Made by a program: the position numbers and the translations under genes. Positions 32,643-44,664 of a DNA stretch of 64,000 nucleotides are shown here, in pieces. Location: positions 15,905,867 to 15,969,866 of the forward strand of contig OU342630.1 of the NCBI GenBank assembly GCA_910589415.1, read 5' to 3'. This DNA comes from Malachius bipustulatus (Eukaryota; Arthropoda; Insecta; Coleoptera; Melyridae). The notes under the pieces are model-generated. The model did no database searches. It saw only the letters and a program-made list of their open reading frames with translations, and had not been told where the DNA came from. Within the stretch, counting starts at the first letter, position 1, and each line of letters begins with the position of its first letter.

Positions 32643-33264
32643 TATAGAAATCTTTAGTGAGTGATTGGTAATTATAATAAAGGAAATGATTATTGGGCTC
32701 TAATCTAAAATGAACTCCAAGGCAACCAGCAACACACATCCAAGCAGATCTGGAGCCACGGACAGCGCTGTTTCGGCTTCGTTTGGCCTCTTCAGCGTAG
32801 CACACCAAGAACGCAAGGCAGTGTTACCGAAAGCCATGGAGCGCGCCCGTCCTATACAAATCAGAGGATTTTTAATTCAGTGACCTGCAGGACAAGACGA
32901 CAGTGACGACACCTACTGCTGGTGGTAAGAACCACCGACCATCAACAGCAAGCCATCGCCTTCGTGAGAGAAGATTCCTCGTGCAGTCACCTGCTGTGAG
33001 GATTTGACAAGTCCGCGGGGCAGCGCCAGCTAGTGGCCGGCAGCTCCCTTCACCAGTGCTAGCCCATGTGAATTAGAAGGATATAGAAATCTTTAGTGAG
33101 TGATTGGTAATTATAATAAAGGAAATGATTATTGGGCTCTACTCTTGGTGTGCTACGCTGAAGAGGCCAAACGAGGCCGAAACAGCGCTGTCCGTGGCTC
33201 CAGATCTGCTTGGATGTGTGTTTCTGGTTGCCTTGGAGTTCATTTTAGAGTAGAGCCCAATAAT
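32643..33264. repeat. GC-rich segment present in both orientations after the same flank
   Basis: A 60-bp flank (TATAGAAATCTTTAGTGAGT...) occurs directly repeated at 32643-32702 and 33082-33141. After the first copy a segment of about 105 bp runs forward (to 32810); after the second it runs in reverse (33143-33264). The second copy is bounded by 18-bp inverted repeats, ATTATTGGGCTCTACTCT, at 33127-33144 and 33247-33264. The 270 bp between is GC-rich and unlike its surroundings. Mirrored frames (32614-32808 minus, 33100-33300 plus) share VCYAEEAKR and GSRSAWMCV but look like by-products. Confidence 0.75.
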
Positions 33265-33278
33265 TATATAAATATATA

Positions 33279-34022
33279 CCGTGTGTCCCCGGATAGGTGA
33301 AACGACTCTTATAAAAGGCAAAATTTTTTTAATTTTAATTTTAATTTTTTGGGGTTCAGCCCTGCTTGGCTAAAGAATAATTTCTAACAAAATTTTAGTT
33401 TTGATAAATCAAGCATGCCTTGGAAATTTCCAAGAAACTGGTTTTTCTGTTGAGTAAAGTGCCTTTTATGTGGCAAATACGACAAAATGTTATTTGAAAA
33501 ATTTGTTCAGAATCAACATTTAGGTCCGTATACCAAATTTTAAAATCATAGGCCAACTTTGATCTTTTACATATACTTTTATGTTTATTTCACAAATCAA
33601 AGAATTTCATTTGTAACAAAGACTTATATCGACAAATTGCTATTGCTATGGGTACAATTTGGTTTTTCCATGGCAGTCATTGATACAAAATGAAATTCTT
33701 TGATTTGTAAAATAAAACATAAAAATAAATGAAAAAAATTAAAGTTGATCTATGATTTTGAAATTTGGTGTAGCGACCTAAATGTTGATTCTGAACAACT
33801 TTTTCAAATAACATTTTGTCGTTTTTGCCACATAAAAGGCACTTTACTCAACAGAAAAACCGGTTTCTTGGAAATTTCCAAGGCATGCTTGCTTTTTCAA
33901 AACTAAAATTTTGTTAGAAATTATTCTTTAGCCCAGCAGGGCTGAACCCCAAAAAATTAAAATTCAGATCAAAAAATGTTTGTCTTTTATAAGAGTCGTT
34001 TCACCTATCCGGGGACACACGG
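33279..34022. mobile_element. Foldback element CCGTGTGTCCCC family, copy 1
   Basis: A 744-bp palindrome. Ends CCGTGTGTCCCCGGATAGG and its inverse, with TA at 33277-33278 and 34023-34024. Arms of about 340 bp surround a centre with TGCTATTGCTATGGGTAC. A second copy of exactly 744 bp is at 51676-52419. This family does not carry CAGGGTG ends and is not nested. Confidence 0.93.
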
Positions 34023-34024
34023 TA

Positions 34025-35039
34025 TATATCGTGGGCAGGTGAATTTTGGAAAACCACTTTTTCGTGATCTGGGGGTCATGATCGGTGGACATTTGATAAG
34101 TTTGGGTGATTTTTGAAAAGTGATGTCGTCCTCAATAGTGTATTTTTTTGTTAAAAAATACACTAAAATGAACTCATTAAGTTTTAATATAAATAGGATA
34201 TTTATTAAATGAAGAAAAATGACCGACAATAAAGTGTTTGGCGTTTGGCAAATTCTTCCTGATTGCATCTAGCCCACAACCAGTATTAAATCATAGATAC
34301 ATAACGAATGTCTCACAAAAGGAACCTAATTATTTCATGACAGAAACTTTAGAAAGCGAGCTTTGGATACGTTCAGTTTCCTAATTCTATTATGTCTTCG
34401 TCTATGATGAAGTGTGGGCGTTCATCATCATGAGGGCAGACGGAGCACAACCTGATGTAATTGCGATATTGATTGAATCGCATCGATTGCACGTCGAGAT
34501 TACTCGAGATACCGCCATAAAGCCCGTATGCACACCACTGATCAGATTATTGAAATAATAAGAGAGACGAATTTATCACGATGAAGATTGCACATTATGG
34601 TATTTTATGTAGGCAATAAAGCGCGTAATTATATCATTCATTAAGACCATGCAAGATGCCAGTCAATCTAGAGAAATTCCGAGCCTTTACTTGCATGAGT
34701 AGTTGAAGGGGCGTAGAATACACGACCCATTGAGCCTAAGAAAATTAATGAGAAAAAGGCATCACTGTAATAAAATCAACAACATTTCGAATTTATAATT
34801 TTGCTTTAAGTTAGATTTTATATGTTATAGTTATAATAAAAAAGTACTGTATAAACAATGTTGAAAGGTAAAATTTATAAAATTTCATTGATTATTTTAC
34901 ACACATTCATACATACACCAATAAAAACTTGTCAAGCTAGTCACATCCTAGATTGTCGAAATACAAATAACAATGGACTCATTATTTTCGTTTTACATTT
35001 AAATGCTGAAAAATAGGTAAAAATTGCACGCAAACATGA
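34025..35039. other. No recognisable gene
   Basis: AT-rich with no motif or repeat noticed. Confidence 0.4.
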
Positions 35040-35665
35040 GCGAAACCGGCCAAGCGCGCTCTAGTGGTTGTGGAGGAGTGGGGGTCGAACAGCAGATGCC
35101 ACATTAGCACAAGTTATGAGCTCCGACAAAACACACCGTGCCTCTCACGAATGGGTCACGAACAACTTGGTGTTCGGACAAAGTCATGTCGGTTTGTCTG
35201 ACGAACACAAAGGACTTATCACTTCACAAATTACTTATCACTTCAGATTGGGTCGGCACTTTGCAAAAGCTCATTGCTCTGTTAATGCTCGCGAGCATTT
35301 GGGCAATGCGTTGTTTATTTTTTAACAGTTAAGTTTATTGTTTCCATTTTTTTTTAACAAAGTAGCCAATAGCCAACAGCTGATAGAGCATTGCACTCAC
35401 CATCATCATAGTGTAGTGTGCAAGTAAATAATAGAAAAAGATTTCATAGACGTCTAATATTTAAATTTTATATTAATGACTTCTAGTGGATCGCGGTTGG
35501 TTCTTTCCTTTCCCATGGCTCGTTGGAGGTTCGTTGTAAAAATATTTCCAACGAGCGGCTCTCGGCGCGATTGGCTCATGCTCGGCTCTCATATGTATAG
35601 TATACGTACCTTTATAGAGAAGTTACTCAAGACTGGCAGAGCAGTCTATTATTACTAATATTTGT
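35040..35665. other. Less AT-rich, CpG-containing stretch
   Basis: Base composition rises above its surroundings (GGCCAAGCGCGC, GAGCGGCTCTCGGCGCG). The open frames at 35068-35325 (no ATG start) and 35476-35658 match nothing I know. TCGTTGGAGG and CCAACGA form a short inverted pair near 35520-35555. It could be a host promoter or 5' exon, but I have no direct support. Confidence 0.3.
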
Positions 35666-37300
35666 TTTGCTACCACCGCATACATCCGGATATGTTGTTA
35701 TCCTCAAAGATAAAATAAATGGAACGAATTACGGCGCAACCAAAACAGCTTAAAGATCTCCCACTAATAACGCTGGAGTAGGGTCCAAACCAGAAAAAAT
35801 TCCACCCCCTGAATTTCCGTATATAACGATTAATGTCATACCTACTCAGCCGGCCGAAAAGACCGGTTAATAGATCTGTCATCATGTTCGAGGAAACCTG
35901 AAGAGGTAGAAAGTACACGTGAAAAACACTTGGCACGGCCATTAACAATATAATATAGATGAATAATTTATTGTCGGAAAACGGCCCAACATTCAACATT
36001 TATGGTGCCTGTTTAATGAGCACCTTTCTAAACCTGCCCCTTTAATCAACAGTCATATTTATTAGGGTTGCTCATACATTATAATGGATAGGATAATTGG
36101 TAGTTTGTATGATTGATAGAATATATTAACAATTTGCACCGTAACGTTAAATTCCTATAAATTTTTCTTGAAAAAACATGAAAAAATAACCTTTGAAATT
36201 TTACAAAACATAATGACAAGTTTAGATACAGGCACAATAATAATAATTATTATCATCAGGTTGCTCTGACTTTATTCAAGTTGAAGTTGGTAAAAAGATA
36301 CAGTGCAGCCTGTCGAATGTAATACAAGAAAACGATTTCCGGGGTCCTGTCTTCATTTTTCTTATCACTTTGTAAATGTGAGTTGTTAAGACCAGAAAGT
36401 TGGCACTTGCATCAGACTTCCAAACTTCTGAAAGCGTTATCGCTTCTCAACTTTCAACAAAAACTAACTTTGAATATTAGGACACCGGAGTATTTAAGAA
36501 GTTTTTCAACTAGAAGTTTTTAAGTAAGTTCCTATTCAGGGAATTCAGATAATATGAGAACTACATAGAATTTAATAATTTAATAATAATTATATTCTAA
36601 AAGAAGTTGTACGTACTTTAGAAGACAAGTCAGTAGATCTTAATTATTATAGTTACCTACCTTATTATAGGTACTGATGAGTCTTCAAGTTCATCAGTTC
36701 GTCTACTGAAAGCTACAAAGTTTTTTGCAAGCCAATAAGTGACAAAAGTCAACAGGCTACAGCCAGAAATAATTGCAGGAAGTCTATAAAAACTGATTAA
36801 TGTAAATAATTACAGCCTTAAATAGGGCGTACTAAAGTTAAATCCTTTTAAGTTAATCTATGCATAAAGTTTTTTTTTCTACTTCACCATTTTAAAGCAT
36901 TTATGTAGGTAATGACAAATAAATTTTAGGGAGAAATGTGAGAGTTTGGCTTCAAATTATTTCCATTCAAAATACCGGAAGGTCGAATCTTCTAGTAAAT
37001 GGGCTGGCAATAATAGCAAACGAGAGGAATCATACCATATCGAGACCCATACAGATCAACAACAGCAAGTGAATCGAAACGAATGGAGAGCAGGTGTCTG
37101 TTTTATCAACTATAAAATATGCCGGTAACGCTAATAGATAAATTATCATGTTCTGCGTCTTCCTCCGACACTTAATCGGTCGATCAGTTTTTATTTTTTT
37201 TTTATTTTTAGCGTGGGGCACAATTTCATAAAATAAAATATTTACGAAGTTCACATTTCGGTATTGCAGCTGTTGTTTTATGAGAAAGGATATACATACA
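35666..37300. other. No recognisable gene
   Basis: AT-rich intergenic-type sequence on both strands with no conserved motif seen. Confidence 0.4.
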
Positions 37301-37302
37301 TA

Positions 37303-37995
37303 CAGATGATTCATAATATGTGCGCAGGATTTCAGGATGTGATATTTCGTCCAAAAATATGAAAAAAGTTCCTATTAACATGGGTCCGCAAACAAACCGT
37401 TTTCGAGATACAAAAAAAAAATATTTTCAGTTTTTTGACGATATCTCAGAAACTATTTGAGATTCAGAACCCAGCTTTTGTACACATCCTGTCATTAATA
37501 TTATTTACGTTAAAGAGGGCAAATTAAAAAAAAATATATTTGGCAGTAATACATTTTGCCACTTTTATGTTTTTCATCATAAAATGCTGTTTCTCTCGAA
37601 AACAGTTCACGTTAGAGTATTTGACGAAGAGAACTTTTTTGATGTAGAAAGCATTGACATTTTAAAATGTGCTTCCACAATGCCAATTTTTGCAGTGTCA
37701 TAGAAAAAATTAGGGGCAAGAAAATTTCAAGCAACCCCAAAATCTCCGCCACAACCATATGAAATAAATTTAGTTAGAGCTCAAAAAGTAAATAATATTA
37801 ATAATATGTGTTCAAAATTTCAGTTTTATATCTGAAAAAGTTCCTGAGAAATCGTCAAAAAACTGAAAAAAATATTTTTCGTGACACCCTGTATCTCGAA
37901 AATGTAGGTTTGCGGACCCATGGAACTTTTGTTCATATATTTTTGAACAAGCTATCACATCCTGAAGTCTTGCGCACATATTATGAATCACCCTG
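37303..37995. mobile_element. Nested foldback element
   Basis: Ends CAGATGATTCATAATATGTG and inverse, with TA at 37301-37302 and 37996-37997. The outer arms meet at TTTTCGAGA-TA-TCTCGAAAA, where an inner palindrome (37411-37891) ends GTGACACCCTG on the right; its left CAGGGTG has decayed to CAAAAAAAAA. Same family as the split element at 7870-9690 and fragments at 54212-54860 and 57420-57600. It serves as the uninterrupted reference for the insertion at 7914. Confidence 0.85.
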
Positions 37996-38125
37996 TACTT
38001 TATCAAAAGTTAGAAAGAATAATAAATAAACATTTTAATATTACTGAATCATTTATAAAATAATGAAATGCGAAGTTAAATAGATGTTAGATAGTTTAGT
38101 AATGTAATAATATGGCCCTAAGTAT

Positions 38126-39329
38126 TGTAACGAAATGCGAGGCTTTACTAATTATTCTAATTAGTTACTTATTAGAGAGAGTTTATTACATTTACAGCCA
38201 ATATTATAAAGGCTCATTAGGCTAACGGGCAGAAAAACGAGCACTTTCTGTGCTCGTTTTTGAAGCTAATATCGACGTCAAATGACTTTTATTACCATTT
38301 TTAGAATTACTTTCATGTCAAGAATAGATAAATTTAAAAAAATTACACTTAGACTCGATACCCTCTTCAGAAATGGCCACAGAAATCTGCCCGTTAACTT
38401 AATAAGCCTTTATAATTAATCAGTTAATCAGTTCAAAGCAAGAAAACAGAGTTTTTGCGACGGCGATAGCGGCCTTATCACTCTGCCACCGGCTATAAAA
38501 GCAGAGGACATCCGAAGAACGGACAGTGCTTGTTTGGGTACTGACCAACAAGCATTCAACTCCTACCAGGTGTATTGAGCCTGCAGGAGCCACCACCCCG
38601 CGGTGGATGTACTGAGTACTGAGTCCACCGACCGAGTAAACAGGCAGCGAGACGCGAGCTGGGTACTGACCGGCGCGCGTTTCATTTCTCTGGTGTGCGT
38701 AGTGAGCCCCCAGAAAGACAGGACAGGACCGGGCAACCGATGTGCATGTATTGAGTGCACCGAGGGGGAAAGGCCGATGCATTGAGTCGGCCTATCCTTG
38801 TCCCATAACTCTCGCCCAGAGTGTAATGAGTTGTGAGCGGAGAACCAATTAATTTTTCTTTATTACAGTTTGTCAGGCTCACGTCTTATTGAGGCGTGAA
38901 TTAACTAGCAGGTCTCGCCTGTGCAGCTTGTATTGAGAGCCCACGGGGCCTGCTACCTCCCGGTCCCCAGCCGGACGAGATCCGAGGCCCACAAGAATCG
39001 ATCGCGTGTCCTGGTACAGCAGAGCAGGTGACGCGTACCAGCGAGTTGTCGAGGGTTACTGCAGATACAGCAGCGACCGGCGGCGACCCGCTCCTTATCA
39101 CCAAGCACTGCAGCCAATCAGTTCCGGGAACCCACGGGGTTCTCGGATTACTGCGACCTGCCCGTCCAGTGGGGGAAGCTATATAATCCGCCATAGCTAT
39201 TTGTGTCAATTTTTGATTTATTGTATAGATTTATATTGTGTAAATAAAAATTATTTTTAAATATCTTAGTAACGGATTCCTTGGGGACCGAACCACGCAT
39301 AATTTATTTAAATTGAAATACCCGTTACA
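38126..39329 (+). mobile_element. Solo LTR (gypsy-type), about 1.2 kb
   Basis: Begins TGTAACGAAATGCG and ends ATACCCGTTACA. GTAT is duplicated on both sides (38122-38125, 39330-39333), fitting an LTR left after recombination. A TATA box, TATAAAA, is at 38494-38500 and AATAAA at 39243-39248. From about 38440 to 39190 it is GC-rich, unlike the host DNA. A MITE sits inside at 38195-38417. Eight copies of an octamer of the form NNANTGAG, mostly GTATTGAG, lie in 38572-38937. No second LTR or internal region is present. Open frames within it are by-products. Confidence 0.85.
38195..38417. mobile_element. MITE, copy 3 of 3, inside the solo LTR
   Basis: Matches the copies at 22292 and 29980 (CATTAGGCTAACGGGCAGA..., CAGAAATCTGCCCGTTAACT). 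Its left flank is TTA (38192-38194); the right end is truncated. It carries an 11-bp insertion that is an inverted copy of the adjacent bases, making a perfect hairpin at 38233-38261. Confidence 0.85.
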
Positions 39330-39333
39330 GTAT

Positions 39334-41630
39334 ATACCATACCAATAAATTGATAAAACCATCACAGTAAGGGATACACCATAAACGATTTTAATGTTAA
39401 CCCTTGTAAAATTCCTTAATCAGCGCGGCATTTATTGAGCTGACTAATTCTTCTATTCATCTGGACGATTTATAGACGTAAACACCTATTACCTTCTCTG
39501 AAGTGGAAAGACGATTTCATATTTGAAATATGAAATGATGATTTCCTATTGAATAATATTTTTGTTAATAATTTTGCTTTGTAAATAAAAGAAAAACATC
39601 AGTTCTAGAGCTTGACTACATTCAATATTGTTTAGAAGAATACGCAGTAAATCAAGGTAAAACAAGAGATAATGTGGAAAAGATTTTATAAGATACTTTA
39701 ATAACATTCCCATAGTCACTATCAAAAAAATCACTGTATAAATAATATGCAAAATAATCCATATTTTCGATGAAAGAGGGTAAACATGGCGGCCGCCGAG
39801 CGTATGGCCAGACTCTGGTATCGAGGGACTACTGCAGATAACCCCTCACTTTTGCCGTTCACAGAACCCTACACTAGAAAAACTTGATGATAAATAAATA
39901 CTTTACAGATATCTCATATGGACCTTATTAAATAACCTAAAATTCCATTCATTCTAGATAGAGAAATCACAAGTTTCTTTGAGTTTTTTCTCGCGAATCG
40001 GTCACTGTATTCAGAATAGACTGCCTCATAAGAGCTGGCCTAGAGGCATTCCGCATGGCGACCATGGATTCCAGTCAAGCAAAATGAGATGCGAATTGCG
40101 AAGTCAATATAACAGAAATCCAAAATAAATGAATCTCCACGAGAAATGCGTTGAATATCAAAGGAGATTCCTGACTCGCCAGACCGTCTCTGAACCGAAG
40201 CAAAGAAAACCTTAGCTTGTTTAGAGGTTGAGTCTGTTTAGCAAACTTCACTGAAACACATATCGTAAAATTGCAATAATACCGAATATATTCAGGCACA
40301 ACTGGCGAGACAATTGAAAGAATATTAGTGTTGCCATGAACGCTGAAAAATAAAGTTAACTACCCTTGAGGGCATTTGTGAAAATGTAGGGTTTTTATTG
40401 TGGTTTTTCCAATATACAGTAAAACAACTTTTTCGATTTTATTGTTATAATAATACAATGATTCTAGCTTTATTTGAGACTGAAGCTAGGCGAGGCCTTT
40501 TATTTCATCGCTTCCAACACATTCAAGCAAAAAAATCGCTTCTAAACAACCTCTCTGTTTTACGAATTTTTTCGACAATAATTATTGCCCTGGTCTAAAC
40601 GAACCATTTTAAATTATTATTTAAAAAAACAAAACATTTTGGCTCCATAATCAACTTCGATAACTTCAGAAGATTTAGAATTTACGCAGTAAAAAATAAA
40701 AATTATACTGTTTTCTAAACGAAATGTCCAAAAAATTAGGGTATGTACTTTACAAAACAATAATTTTACACACGCATTAACATAAATGCGTGAAAATTAT
40801 ATAAACTTTGTACAGCAAGTGTATGATGCCACACTGATCCTGACTAAACAATTTCATTCCATGCGATTTGATTCATAAATTTATTTCCAAGTCGAACCAG
40901 ATGTGGTATCACAGTTCGTCAATTTTATCTTATCACCATAATAATTTCTGAACTTACTAGGAGAAACGAACTATCAAGATGCGAGTTTTACTTCCGTCTC
41001 ACTCGCGCTCATCTTTTTAGAATAGACCACGATTTAAACGTTTTTCGGACAATACGTCCCAATTTAACTCGATTGGCTATGTAATGCTATCGGAGTAAAA
41101 TACATATATAAAGAGATGATGTATCTTTAGTTGCCACAAAGGACAACACTCGCTGGACAAACTATAAAAATTAATACATCACAGCCCAAAATGTAATTTT
41201 TTCAAGGAGGAGATAGGTATTTACGTATTTGTATGCGAAGTTGAGCTTTGGTGATTAAGAATGAGAGCTTTTTTGTCGCGGCGAAAGCTGAGACAAAAAC
41301 TCCAGATGCATGCATCATTCTTTAGACAGCATCATTGAAATAATCTAAAAAATCAAAAAATCAAAATAATATTCATTTAATAATCCAGTGCAAAGTTGCT
41401 TATTTCCTTTTTATTACAAAAACAAATATACGATTCATATATTACCGTGCACGATATAGTTTTCGCTCTAGTGTGCGATATGTTAACGCTGCCAAGTACA
41501 CAGAAACAATGTGCCATTTTTCATTCGGAGATTGATGAAAAAATGTCAACATTTTTTTTTTAATGAAAGCAGTAATTACTTATAACAATAATTCAACAAA
41601 AAATTTAAAGTAAAAAAAATGAAGTATTAG
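39334..41630. other. No recognisable gene
   Basis: AT-rich on the whole, with a CpG-rich spot (GGCGGCCGCCGAGCG, about 39790-39804). No exon, RNA or repeat recognised. Confidence 0.4.
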
Positions 41631-41969
41631 GTACAAGTAGGTATTACGATACTGAATGGCAACATAGTGGAAGTTTCTAGAAGAAGTATATCAATTCCGC
41701 TTGAACCTCAAAGTGATATGATTCTAGAGAACGCCTCTATTGAGGATAAAAAAATCCTTCAGAACTTGAAGTTCTTTAAAATAAAAACACCAAACGGCAG
41801 TAAAATAAGAGCAAATGAAATTAGCGGATTGGGTATGCTAGTTTTGATTCAATTAAAAGTTATTAAGCTCCACTCCACCGAGGATTACATAGCAGATGAG
41901 TTTAAGAACAGCATTCGGAGAAAAGGCGCAACTTTTTACAGCAATTCATTACCTCCGACATGCACATAA
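41631..41969 (+). other. Unassigned open frame, possible exon
   Basis: An open stretch of 112 codons to a TAA, with no ATG until codon 30. Its composition is more protein-like than other frames in the window (LEPQSDMILENASIEDKK, SRRSISIP, YIADEFKNSIRRKG) and is not explained by a repeat. AG dinucleotides just upstream could serve as acceptors. I recognise no family, and the frame may be chance or part of an unknown element. Confidence 0.25.
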
Positions 41970-42850
41970 ATCGGGCACTCTTTTGAACTCCGACATGAGC
42001 TACACAATCAACGAGCGGCAGGCGAATTAGTTCTAGTTACATTTCATGTTTGTTCTTCTTCCTCCTCCTCTTACTCTTGCAGACAACTAATGAAAGGCAT
42101 TTTCCCAGTGACTTTTTTCTCGGCTCAAAAGCCGGCGAACTTTCGAAATCGTTTTATCTGAATGTTGGAATTATACTTCGGTATAATTCGCTCTATACAT
42201 ATAGGGTATATATGCGCATCCCTAAAATGGATAATATGCAATTCCATAAAAACTATAAATCTCAAAATAATATCTAAAAAATACTTTTTACATAAAGTAG
42301 TTTGAAGTTTTTTCAAGTTGACTTGCTGTTGTGAGGTTATTCACATTCCAGATATCAGCTGTTCTTGTAGTTCTTCATCTGTTCCCGTCAGTTCTAGACC
42401 TGCTAGAATCTAGAACAAACTTCAAAGATGAATAGCAGCTATTTGCGTCAATTCCCGACAGTTCTTCAGACCAATGCCATCTCGCAAGCTTTTACAGACA
42501 ATTACTTGACATGAAAATTAATTACTCCATTTAATAAATAATTACATATTAAGATATTAAAAAAATAAAACAACTTATAGAAATGCGATTTAATCTCGAC
42601 AATGCCTGAATAATGGTCGGTAGCAAAAATGTGCCGTATATGCGACTGTGCAACGCGCCAAGTAGCGCCACCACAGCGGGGACTAGTGGAAACATGTCTA
42701 CCATGCAGGTATCCGAAAATAATAAGCATCCGCGTAGCACGTTTTCACGCGAAATCGAGGTGAATAATTTTTTTTCGTAGTACCTACGTTCTAAAAAATG
42801 CTGAAAATTTTAAAAAATATTAAGGAGTTATTACACCCCAGTGGAGATGG
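41970..42850. other. No recognisable gene
   Basis: Mixed composition, with a less AT-rich stretch at 42640-42740. No feature identified. Confidence 0.4.
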
Positions 42851-42853
42851 ATA

Positions 42854-43430
42854 CGAGGTCTATTCAAATAATGCGCGGACTGTTAGAATTCGACGGCTCT
42901 AGGTGGTTCCAGGGAAATCCGCTTGATGTCCCTACATTTGTACAGATCAGCAAATAAAAACGTCACTTTCGATTGCAGCGATATCTTCATTTGCTGAGTA
43001 GCCAAGGCGGTTTTTAGTGAAGTGCAATTTTTTCGTTTGTGGGATTTCGGAATGAGTGACCTGACTGAGCAACATCTTGCTGTAAATATTTTGTATTAAA
43101 TTTGCAAAATCAGCCACTGGAACATTTACTGATATGAAGCGTACGAGATCTTTCAAGTGACATGAACATTTTAAGGGTGGTCAATAGTCGATTGAAGACG
43201 ATGAGTGTCCTGGAAGTCCTTTCACCCCAACTGACGATAACTGCATCGACAAAAGCAACAGCTGATTGCGAGCAAATCGACGTCTGACCATCGGGGAGCT
43301 TGTTGAGGAGTGTAGGATAATATCAACTGGATCTTTTCACGAGATTTTCACCGAAAAATTTAATATGAACCGTGACTACATTGAAGTTCTGAAACGTCTG
43401 AGGGGCGCCATTCGTCGCAAAAGGTCAGAA
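42854..43430 (+). pseudogene. Mariner transposon fossil (5' part)
   Basis: A mariner-type end (CGAGGTCTATTCAAATAATG, after TA) lies about 200 bp before ATG at 43052. The reading starts MSDLTEQHLAV and, with a frameshift, continues KFAKSATGTFTDMKR, SIEDDECPGSP and RRLTIGELVEECRIISTGSF, then HEIFTEKFNMNRD. This matches the helix-turn-helix half of mariner transposases. It then jumps to EVLKRLRGAIRRKR, which lies far downstream in the family, so the catalytic centre between is deleted. Stops and frameshifts are present, and no right end is visible. Confidence 0.88.
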
Positions 43431-43449
43431 TGAGGAGGGGTGGCGAGTG

Positions 43450-44235
43450 ATTTTTCCAAGGAGTATGAACTATGAGAGGGATTATTGTAAATGGATAAAC
43501 TGGCAACAGTACAGCGCCCTCCTCCATCCTGGCAGGAACTAACTAGCCCTGGCCAGGCATGCAAGGTTACCATGGATAAATTCCTATAAAGAACAATAAT
43601 AAACGAAACAATCAAAAGCTAAAATCAATCGTAAGTGAAATCTTACGTGTCAAAAACTCGAAATTATAATTTAATGCAGGTTTTCATTGAATCAAAAGTC
43701 CAGCAGAAAAAGAACGGTGGTAGGAGCTGAAGATGAAAGAGTGAAGAATATGGAAATTAATCGTGAGAAGAGCAGAGGTTGCATTTCGTAACATTCAGAT
43801 CTGAGGATCTGACCAATGAAGTTGAAAAGCACCTAATAGAAAGGTAAAGCTACACGCTATGTTAACCATTGCTGAAATTATATTAAGTTGTTATATTGTA
43901 AATTTAATATTTAGTTTAATTAAGGTTCTCACAAATAACTATACTTTATGATTACCTACTACTTAAAATGTAAAAAATATTCCAATTTTTATTTAATAAA
44001 TGTTTTAAAAAATTTCTGTTATTTATTGCCTTTATGAAATAAATAATAATTTTTAATTGACATTTGTGTCAAGGCTAAATATAGAACTGGTTTGTGTACT
44101 GGGTTACAGTGCATGGTTTGTGGGCCGACTAAGATTAGTTCTTGCCAGGTTGGAGGAGGGCGCTATTTTGTTGCCAATTTTTTACTACAGATTAACTCCT
44201 CTCTAGTTAATTCTCTTTGGATTTTTCCATCACAA
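43450..44235. mobile_element. Inverted-repeat element
   Basis: The block at 43450-43600 (GCGCCCTCCTCCATCCTGGC, AGGAACTAACTAG, TTTTTCCAAGG) is mirrored at 44085-44235 (TTGCCAGGTTGGAGGAGGGC, TTTGGATTTTTCC). The interior of about 480 bp is AT-rich and unmirrored. The left arm directly follows the mariner fossil. Ends and target duplication are not defined. Confidence 0.7.
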
Positions 44236-44664
44236 CAACGCTCAGGCCCATCCAGTCCTCCGAACTCGCTAGTTTTTTGCCAAAAACTAGATCATTTTCT
44301 TCCGCTTAGAAGCAGCAACCTTTTTATTTCTACGCAGGCAGAGCACCAATTTTGCTATGGTTTCTATATTCATAAGAATCTTAAACACAAAAACAACACA
44401 CGGTGCTCTTTATGATAATTTAAGTCTCGGTACGTTTTCCGCTTAAAATTACACAGTTCCAGCTACTAGAGTTCTTTCTACATCATTAAGTTTAGTTCCT
44501 GCGTTTGTCTCAGATACCTTAATTTTCAATTTTCCAGATGAAAAAGGTAATGTGATACCTACTTTCAATTACGTTAACGAGGATTTATTTATTTGTCATT
44601 CATGTCCTTGCAATTTGTTTCAATGGAATTAAACTATTCGTTCTCCTAGTATATACTAGGTATA

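Noticed and set aside
32614..33300. Paired frames sharing VCYAEEAKR...GCLGVHF as a duplicated gene
   Set aside because: They are the two orientations of the same inverted segment; starts and ends fall in unrelated flanks.
38420..38782. 120-residue and overlapping frames on both strands
   Set aside because: They are in the GC-rich part of the solo LTR, where stops are rare on both strands. No domain is seen.
38901..39209. 102-residue minus-strand frame
   Set aside because: Same explanation: GC-rich LTR sequence read in antisense.
39780..39860. GGCGGCCGCC CpG cluster as a gene promoter
   Set aside because: Too short, with no TATA, initiator or downstream exon to support it.
42853..43430. A functional mariner transposase
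   Set aside because: Several stops, a frameshift and loss of the catalytic region.
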